A stretch of 64,000 nucleotides of DNA. Origin: Malaya genurostris. Its lineage: Eukaryota > Arthropoda > Insecta > Diptera > Culicidae. The stretch spans positions 345,309,879-345,373,878 of the forward strand of contig NC_080571.1 in assembly GCF_030247185.1 (NCBI RefSeq). The letters run 5' to 3'. The translations under genes and the position numbers were made by a program. The notes under the pieces were generated by a model that was given only the letters and a program-made list of their open reading frames with translations, made no database searches and had not been told where the DNA came from. Each line of letters starts with the position of its first letter. Position 1 is the stretch's first letter. Positions 57,248 to 64,000 of the stretch are shown piece by piece.

Positions 57248-57770
57248 CCTACTGTCATTGGCAGCATTGCCAGTCCGAAGCTCCGAAGTAGTTTTTCACG
57301 GGCCGGAGACGTAAGTTTGCCGATGGCCAAAACAAACACCCAAACGGAACTTGCCGGTGTTGAATGGCGAAATTGAGTGCGAAAAATATATCGCGTTGAT
57401 GCAAAAATCACTCGAACTGTTTTTTTTTCTTCTTCTTTCTCACTCAACTGTTGAAAAGCACAGACATCAAAGTGGTAGGAGGATTGATCGCAGCAACCCG
57501 CCAATCATTCTAGACCCTTCCGTCCTCGTCGTCGTCGTTGCTACTGGCTGCTGCCGCTGTCGCTGATTGCCGCAATTCGCGGGACTGACGAACTACTGCC
57601 AGATTGAACATTTTTCTCAATTTTTGTTGGGTGGAACACTGCCACTTTCAGCCACAAAACCCACAATCGTAGCCGAATATATTTCGTTCCACAGAGCAGC
57701 TATTTTTCTTTTTTATTTTCACGGTTTTCTATTGCAGACCGCCTCCCACCGACACTGCTGCTAGCGGAAA
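57248..57770 (-). promoter_or_regulatory. Possible first exon of a - strand gene
   Basis: This is GC-rich, repeat-free sequence with CGTCGTCGT runs (57525-57540). Read on the - strand it ends in a short frame beginning ATGCTGCCAATGACAGTAG (about 57266-57248), directly followed by a consensus donor GTGAGTAAT (57247 downward). A longer upstream ATG (57504) in the same frame would give 86 codons. An untranslated first exon with a very short coding end is the likeliest gene model. The product is unknown. Confidence 0.28.
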
Positions 57771-57899
57771 ATCACTCCTCGTCAGAAACACACAAATTTT
57801 CCATCCACTTTGCTTGGTAAGGAAAAAACCGATTCGAATAAGCTAATCACGTAAATTATAGTTATTGATCACGGAATAAAACAGATATTCAGCAGTGTA

Positions 57900-58330
57900 A
57901 ATCAGCGGCACCGGATTACAGAGCTGTCATCTTGAGACGGCAGACTTCGGGACATCGAGGCACCACAGCACAACTGCGGACAGCAGGAAACCCGTCACCA
58001 CGTTCCGCGAACGAACCGTTCAACCGGAGAGCGAGCACACGCGAGAGAGGCGTGAAAAGACTGAAGCACTGAATGGTATCTTTGTCGGTCTGAAGGTGCT
58101 GCTGCCTACGATACAGCTGACTTGGACTGGTACCATGGAAATCGTCGGTATCCTTTTCCAGTGTCATGTCATGGCACACTCGATGGAACTCACCGGCCGC
58201 CTCACCGGTGAGAGAACGGCACGTTGTGAGCAGTTGTGAGCGAAAACATTGACAGAAAGTAAAACCGAGTGACCGAAGAACGGAGCGCGGTGAATGGAAA
58301 GCTTTAACGCACCAATCTCACGATGGAAAG
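57900..58330. promoter_or_regulatory. GC-rich unique block, possible upstream promoter or exon
   Basis: CACCGGCCGCCTCACCGGTG (58190-58209) is a GC-rich imperfect palindrome. An 87-codon - strand frame (58179-57916) has no known domain. Composition contrasts with both neighbours. It probably belongs with the candidate exon at 57.2-57.8 kb as part of a gene's 5' region. Confidence 0.2.
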
Positions 58331-59365
58331 CTCTTGGAGAGGGTGATAAAAGATATGGTGAAATGTTGTGATAGTAAATCACTATTACTTGGATGTTCGG
58401 TTATTGTGTGCTAGATGAACTAATTCCTACATCAGGAAAAGCTTACGTTTCTCAGTTGTTCCGGTAGATGGTGTAGTACGAGAACACGCCTGGTTTTCCA
58501 TATTTTTCATACGATTTGCAATAGACTCCGAAAAAAACATACGAAATATGAAATATGTAGAACGTATCCATTATTTTCAGACTTCAGAATCCATTTTTTA
58601 AAAACAAATGCATCTGATTTTTTTATTTTTAGACCTAGAATTAACATTTAATAATAAAAAAAATATATACTTCGGTTTTGAGGGACAGTACAGATAGTTT
58701 TTGACCGATTTCAAAAGTTTCGTCACCATTAAAACGGTAAATTCAATGAGAGTAAAATCTCTTTAGGCTTATGCAAAATACAGATGTCTACCCAAAGTTA
58801 TAAGCAAAATTGCAAATCAAAGTCTTTTGAAAAGAAGTTGCAACGCTTACTTTGACTGACCATATCTCAACCGTTAGTAACCCGATTTAATTTTTTTTTT
58901 CATTAATAATTCCACAGATAACACGAATACAGGCTCAAACGAAATTTTTCAAAATCTTGTGTAAATTTGAAATTTGCTATACATTGGAAACACTACTGCC
59001 ACCTACACGACTATTCGCCACGATCTTTCAAAACGTTCCACTACCTTCCGGAACGATAACACAATCCTCCTGCTTGTTATATAAATATTCGAACTATAAC
59101 AATTCTAACACCTATCACACGATTTATTTATTTATTTATTTCCATGTCGCACAAATTACACGAGAATTCGATCGAAATAAAACAAAAATAAACTTGCCAT
59201 TTTAACCAACAGCAAAACAAAAATCTAGCGTGAAGTGAATTTTGCCACCAAAATTGTGGCTCAAGTGAAAGCGGCACCCAAATCGTGGTGGCATCCCGTG
59301 TCGATCGTGGTGACATCTGCAAATGTTCGCCACGCTGATTGAGCAAATTTTACACACAGTTCATA
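58331..59365. other. Intergenic, no gene recognised
   Basis: AT-rich with a TTTATTTATTTATTT run at about 59123-59138. No gene-like frame. Confidence 0.4.
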
Positions 59366-59590
59366 TGTCCCGTTGGTTGGCGGTTCAATGCATAGGACGC
59401 TGGTCTTACAAACCAGTTGTCGTATGTTCGAGCCCCGACCTGGAAGGATTCTTAGTGTCAGTAGGATCCATAGTACTAGCCATGCAATGATTCTGTACAC
59501 TAAGAATCGGCTGCGAAGTCTGTTGATACAGAAAGGCCAAATTCCACCAAAGGAATGTAATGCCAAGACTTTGCTTTGCTCATATGTGAG
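59366..59590 (+). mobile_element. tRNA-related SINE, second type
   Basis: The tRNA-like head has an A-box-like TTGGTTGGCGGTTCAATGCA, an anticodon-arm-like CTGGTCTTACAAACCAG and a B box TGTTCGAGCCCC. The body contains AGGATTCTTAGTGTCAGTAG and its inner complement CTACACTAAGAATC-like segment, then GTTGATACAGAAAGGCCAAA and GGAATGTAATGCCAAGAC. This differs from the SINE at 23.7 kb. No clear target duplication was found. Confidence 0.7.
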
Positions 59591-59689
59591 CCTGTACATC
59601 TGTTATCTGTGAAAATTCTTTCACAAAGTAAAAAAAATTGCATATCCTTCAATTGCACAAAGATAATAAAAGTTCCAATTATAAACGTA

Positions 59690-60690
59690 ATCAAAATCCC
59701 TTCTTGTAACATTTTTAACACCTATAACTTACAAAAAGTTACATGTAACGCTTCGTAACACACAAAAATTACAAAAGAGTAACGCGTGTAACGCCTCGTA
59801 GCGTTTGTACCTTTTAAAAATGCAATACAGGTATCGTTTTGTAACACCTAAAATTTTCAAAAAAAAAAATTAACGCATGTAACGCTTCGTAACGCCTATA
59901 ACTTACAAAAAAGTAATGCATCTAACGCTTCTTAATGCCTATAACTTACAAAAAAGTAACGAATCGTAACTCTTACTTAAAAATAAAACATGTAACGCTT
60001 CGTAACGCCTACAACTTACAAAAAAGTAACACTCCGTAATTCTTACAAAAATGTAACGCATGTAACGCTTCGTTACGCCTATGATTCACAAAAAACTAAC
60101 GCTTCTTAACGCCTATAACTTACTTAAAAGTAACGTATATAACTTACTAAGAAGTAACTCATGTAACGCTTCGTAACGCCTATGATTCACAAAAAAAGTA
60201 ACGCTTCTTAATGCCTGTAACTTACAAACAAGTAACGCATGTAACGCTTCGTAACGCCTATACCTTACAAAAAAGTAACACTTCGTAATTCTTACAAAAA
60301 AGTAACACATGTAACGATTCGTAACGCTTATGATTCACAAAAAAGTAACGCATTGACCGCTTCTTAAGGCCTATAACTTACAAAAATTTAACGCATGTAA
60401 CGCTTCGTAACGCCTTTAACTTACAAAAAAGTAACGCATGTAACGCTTCGTAATGTCTATTATTTACAAGAACGTAAGGCAAGTAACGCTTCGTAACGCC
60501 TATGATTCTCAACATAGTAACACATGTAACGCTTCTTAACGCCTATAACTTACAAAAACGCATGTAACGCTTTGTAACGCCTATAACTTACAAAAAAGTA
60601 ACGCTTCGTAATTCTTAGTTAAAAGTAAAGCATGTAACGCTTCGTAACGCCTATAACTTACAAAAAAGTAACACTTCGTAATTCAGACGA
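59690..60690. repeat. TAACGC satellite, 43-bp unit, block 1
   Basis: The unit consists of AACGCTTCGTAACGCC, TATAACTTACAAAAAAG and TAACGCATGT, 43 bp, with shorter variants in which CGCCTATAACTTAC is replaced by ATTCTTAC or GATTCAC. About 20 or more degenerate units are present. The left edge is gradual, with diverged units from 59690 to 59830. Confidence 0.9.
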
Positions 60691-62560
60691 TTTTAATCAT
60701 ATTGATGTTTCAAATAATCTGAAAAATCTTGAAATGAATTTTTCTTCAATATTTTCCAATATGGCATCGATGGTAACAGTGTGTTGAAAAGAAAATGGTT
60801 CACCCAACGTATTGATTTATTTTACCTAAATAAAAGAAAATATAAACCTGTAAATAATGAAAAAAGAGAAATTTTTGTTTTTATTTTTATTAAAATAGTT
60901 GTTTTTTATATTTATCAAACTAGTTGACTTAAACAACAATATAATTTAGTCATTCATGTTAGTGAACCCGACTTTTGTGATACGCACTGTAGATGTGCTT
61001 TAGTTGTTCGAGTTGCTCAAGTTGCTCAAGCGGTAATATATAACTAGGAGAGTAACTATGATGAACTTTACATTTCTTTCAATATCTTTAAAAAAGAGAT
61101 GTCAGGTCTATTCATTTTTTTCGCGAGATAAAACCCGGATACAAATTATCGCATTGTTTTTTGTTTTGATTGCATATGTAATGCTGTATTTCTGGAACTT
61201 TTAGGATAATATTCTCATGTCATTTGAAGCAGATAAATCTGGTACAACTTATTTGCATGTTTCGAATTGTTTTTCTTAAAATGAAGAAAACTGCACACAC
61301 TGACCTAAAATTTCATGAGGCAGCCGAGACTATGCGGACTCGGCTGCAAAATAGTTTTTATTGCGAGGTTTTCAATTTGGCGTATCATTTTTTTGCCTTG
61401 AGGAGAGCATAAATTCACTTTGTTTTTTCTTCACTCGAGATATAGTAGTTTTCAGTAGATATACTGCCATTTCGGCATATATTGAGTCGGATACAATTAT
61501 GACAGTCATGTGGAAAATTTTTGATAAGTTGAACAATTGTTTTAGTTACTTCGTTTTTACATGACGATATGAAAATTTTCACTGAGCTTCTATAACTGCT
61601 AGTGCAACGTGGGCAAGTTTGTGATTTGCTGCACAATTGTTTCAGATGTACCTCAAATTGTTCTATTGTGATTTTTTGGGTAGTATTGTAAAACTTAACA
61701 GTGATAAGTTGCACAACCGATTTTAATATATTTGAAAATCTTTCTGAACTTATCTAGCATACAAAAACAATACTAAAACAATTGTAGAACCTCTCAAAAT
61801 TTCAATAAGTTTCATTTGCTACTTGGGTCTAGTTCAAGAATATTATCTCTTCAAAATATTTGGCAATAAATTGAAGTGAGCTTCTAAGTTCGATTATAAA
61901 CATTTTCGAAAGCAACCTTAAAGAATGGGTGCTCCAAAAAGAAACTGGAGTTAGCTGGGGAACGTGACGACTACCGGACTACCGCTGTTTAGTTTTGCAC
62001 TCACATTGGTAAATTTCATTTTGCTTAAGGAGACACTCGTCAATTTTTTTTAGTCCCTCCAGCATTCGACGACGGACTTTCTAGCCACATTCCTCTGAGT
62101 AGCTGTTGTGCCACGTGAACTCTGAAAGAACATTTTTTCTCAGGACGATGCATGCAGAAGAGCTATGAACGTGTGAAATAATACTATCGATTTCATTATA
62201 ATTTTTCTGACATCCTGTAATATAAATGAATTGACAATAATATAGTGGTTTTGATAAGCGTTATGAACAATATTTTTATGTATTGTCACACTTTCTCCTA
62301 CTCACAACTCTGGCATCAACCCCTCTTCAAAATCTATTTCTACTAACTTACATTTCACTCAACAATCTGTATCGCAATCAATGTAACGCATTTTTTCTGC
62401 ATAAAAGAACACCAAAACCGTGTTTGACCATTCCCTCCACTACACAAAAAACCCGCACGTTTCTGCCATTGTCCTCGTCGTCCTTACTTATAATAATGAT
62501 GATGATGATGATGACGATGACAATGATGATGCAGATGACGATAATGATAACTAGTTAGTG
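60691..62560. other. AT-rich sequence separating the two satellite blocks
   Basis: No transposon ends are evident. A 9-bp-stem hairpin GCAGCCGAG...CTCGGCTGC lies at 61321-61347. A 99-codon - strand frame (61714-61415) contains two spaced CxxC pairs (CPRC and CHNC), but I recognise no family and give it little weight. A degenerate GAT microsatellite lies at the right end. Confidence 0.35.
62490..62552. repeat. GAT microsatellite
   Basis: A run of GATGATGATGATGATGACG and similar triplets, at the right end of the DNA between the satellite blocks. Confidence 0.9.
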
Positions 62561-62561
62561 A

Positions 62562-62945
62562 AAACGTGACTTAAAAGTAACGCATGTAACGCTTCGTAAT
62601 GCCTATGATTCACAAAAAAAGTAACACACAAAAAAGTAACGCATGTAACACTTCGTGACGCTTTGAACTCACAAAAAAGTAACGCATAGAACGCTTCGTA
62701 ACGCGTACGATTCACAAAAAAAGTAACGCATGTAACGCATCTTAAGGCCTATAACTTATAAAAAAGTAACGCATGTAACGCTTCGTAACGCCTATGATTC
62801 ACAAAAAAAAGTAACGCATTTAACGCTTCTTAACGCCTATAACTTACAAAAAAGTAACGCATGTAACGCTTCGTAACGCCTGAAACTTAAAAAAGTAACG
62901 CTTCGTAACGTCTATAACTTCCTTAAAAGTAACTCGTTTACCGCA
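62562..62945. repeat. TAACGC satellite, 43-bp unit, block 2
   Basis: Same units as 59690-60690 in the same orientation, about nine copies. It is preceded by the GAT microsatellite and followed by unrelated DNA. Relic units (AACGTAACGCTTCTC) lie near 63515. Confidence 0.9.
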
Positions 62946-63009
62946 AGAATCTACACATTTTAACAGTTTTTGACATTCATAACTTCCACAAAACAACTCA
63001 TATAACTTT

Positions 63010-63400
63010 TCTTTACGTTTCGTCTTAGAGTTGTCAGTACAGTGCAGTTCAAATTGAGCTGCTTAGTGCAAACTTAAACAGTTCAACTTCAACCGCTAAG
63101 CAGACGTAAAGTTAATTTTATTTGCAAAACACTTTTTCAATTGGCACCGAAGTGCCATGTCCGGCGAACGACCGCAACTTGGTTAAAGCCGGGTATAAAT
63201 AAACGATATAAAAAAAAGTGCCATGTCTTTTCTGACGTGCCGAGCGAAAACGGTGCCAATTGAAAAATTGTTTTGCAAATAAAATTAACTTTACGTCTGC
63301 TTAGCGGTTGAAGTTGAACTGTTTAAGTTTGCACTAAGCAGCTCAATTTGAACTGCTCTGTACTGACGAGTCTAAGACGAAACGTAAAGAAAAGTAAAAA
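63010..63400. mobile_element. Palindrome of palindromes, GTCTGCTTAGCG family, copies 5 and 6
   Basis: Copy 5 (63015-63112) and copy 6 (63288-63390) are each palindromic. They face each other across a 175-bp spacer that is itself partly mirrored (CAATTGGCACCGAAGTGCC against CGGTGCCAATTG). The whole 390 bp is an inverted repeat with arms of about 150 bp. Ends are CTTTACGTTTCGTCTTAGA and its complement. Flanking GGTTATGTGCCC...AACCCCTGAATGA (63405-63445) also belongs to the family. Confidence 0.75.
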
Positions 63401-63445
63401 CGGTTATGTGCCCGAAGCACAAACTTAGGATAACCCCTGAATGAA

Positions 63446-64000
63446 CTCATATAATTTGTAGCCCTCAATTTAAGAAAATTATCGTATGCAACGCTTTCTG
63501 GCTTCTTTAACTTAACGTAACGCTTCTCATCTCACGATAATATCGAGTGAAGCGCTTCATCAAATGGAACATTTTTCAATATTGGAGACGGGTTGAGCAT
63601 TGGGCTTTAGTACAGGGGCTTTGAATTGTTTTTTCGATTTCAGCTCTTAAACATCAACTATAAATTCCAGTTAAAAATAAAAAGTCTACGCGGAATTTCA
63701 AGGTAGGATACATGAAAAAGTCTACAATAAAAGAACGGGCCTTAAAAGAGCTAAACTGAGTGGGTGGCTAATGAACAGACCTCAGTCAAATTCGAAGAAT
63801 AAGCTGTCTAATGCAGATACAGTGCAAGCGCCTCTCAACGGCAGTCATGGTTTGTTACGCATGGTGTGTTAAAAATGCTTTCACACCAACGTTCGGCCTA
63901 CTTTGTTTTTGATTTGCTGCTGAATCACCAAACTGTGAGTTTGTCATTTCGCGTGACACGATGCGTGGTACAGAAGTAGCTATTCGTAATGTGTTTGAAA
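63446..64000. other. Intergenic to window end
   Basis: A few relic TAACGC words at 63485-63530, then nothing recognisable. Confidence 0.4.

Noticed and set aside
61415..61714. 99-codon - strand frame with CPRC and CHNC pairs
   Set aside because: The cysteine spacing fits no zinc-finger family I know. Its DNA is AT-rich like the surroundings, and there is no promoter or splice context.

Overview
The window looks like nuclear DNA of a culicine-type mosquito, or a close dipteran relative. It is AT-rich and gene-poor. Most of it consists of short inverted-repeat elements, decayed Tc1/mariner and PIF/Harbinger transposons, non-LTR retrotransposon scraps, tRNA-derived SINEs, satellites and microsatellites. 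Mosquito-type clues are the ITmD37E-like and DD37D-like transposase relics and five blocks of a tandem repeat built on GGAACCGGAAGTCGGA and bounded by GCCTTTCTC / GAGAAAGGC. The one clearly complete gene uses 55-61 bp introns, as insects do. The species call is inference; no barcode gene is present.

The only complete protein gene I can support is a four-exon fibrinogen-related (FREP/ficolin-like) gene on the + strand (40921-42259). It encodes 388 residues: a signal peptide, a coiled coil and a C-terminal fibrinogen domain. A TATA box lies about 80 bp upstream of its ATG. Outside it I see one good candidate first coding exon on the - strand (11987-11884, 34 codons followed by a consensus splice donor). 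There are also four weak candidate 5' exons or promoter regions (26.4-26.8, 37.9-38.2, 57.2-57.8 and 57.9-58.3 kb). Their partner exons, if real, lie far away or outside the window.

Layout. 0.5-3.0 kb: a TIR element, then a three-layer nest of transposons. 3.0-6.4 kb: low-copy sequence. 6.4-10.1 kb: mariner relic, SINE, palindromic elements, first GGAACCGG block. 11.9 kb: candidate exon. 12.9-17.5 kb: a 1-kb inverted repeat and a GCCTTTCTC-bounded element carrying four 168-bp tandem units. 19.3-24.9 kb: inverted repeats, the largest 2.3 kb with a SINE in its loop. 27.3-28.4 kb: a perfect 168-copy TATAAG array. 29.2-33.4 kb: a 4.1-kb satellite of 11-bp units with higher-order structure. 35.0-36.3 kb: mariner deletion derivative and a histone-type stem-loop. 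36.5-40.6 kb: GGAACCGG blocks. 40.8-42.3 kb: FREP gene. 43.3-44.7 kb: MITEs and a Harbinger relic. 45.6-47.6 kb: GGAACCGG block and a LINE 3' end. 48.2-50.3 kb: long inverted repeat enclosing 1.5 kb of low-copy DNA. 53.3-55.6 kb: ITmD37E relic, RT fragment, second DD37D copy. 57-58.4 kb: possible gene 5' region. 59.4-62.9 kb: SINE and a 43-bp TAACGC satellite in two blocks. 63.0-63.4 kb: a palindrome made of two palindromes.

I did not find a convincing new multi-gene system. The most unusual signals are structural. Two very different tandem arrays abut the same 37-nt sequence, which suggests that the short tails of truncated retrocopies seeded kilobase arrays. The transposon nest at 1.4-3.0 kb can be read layer by layer.
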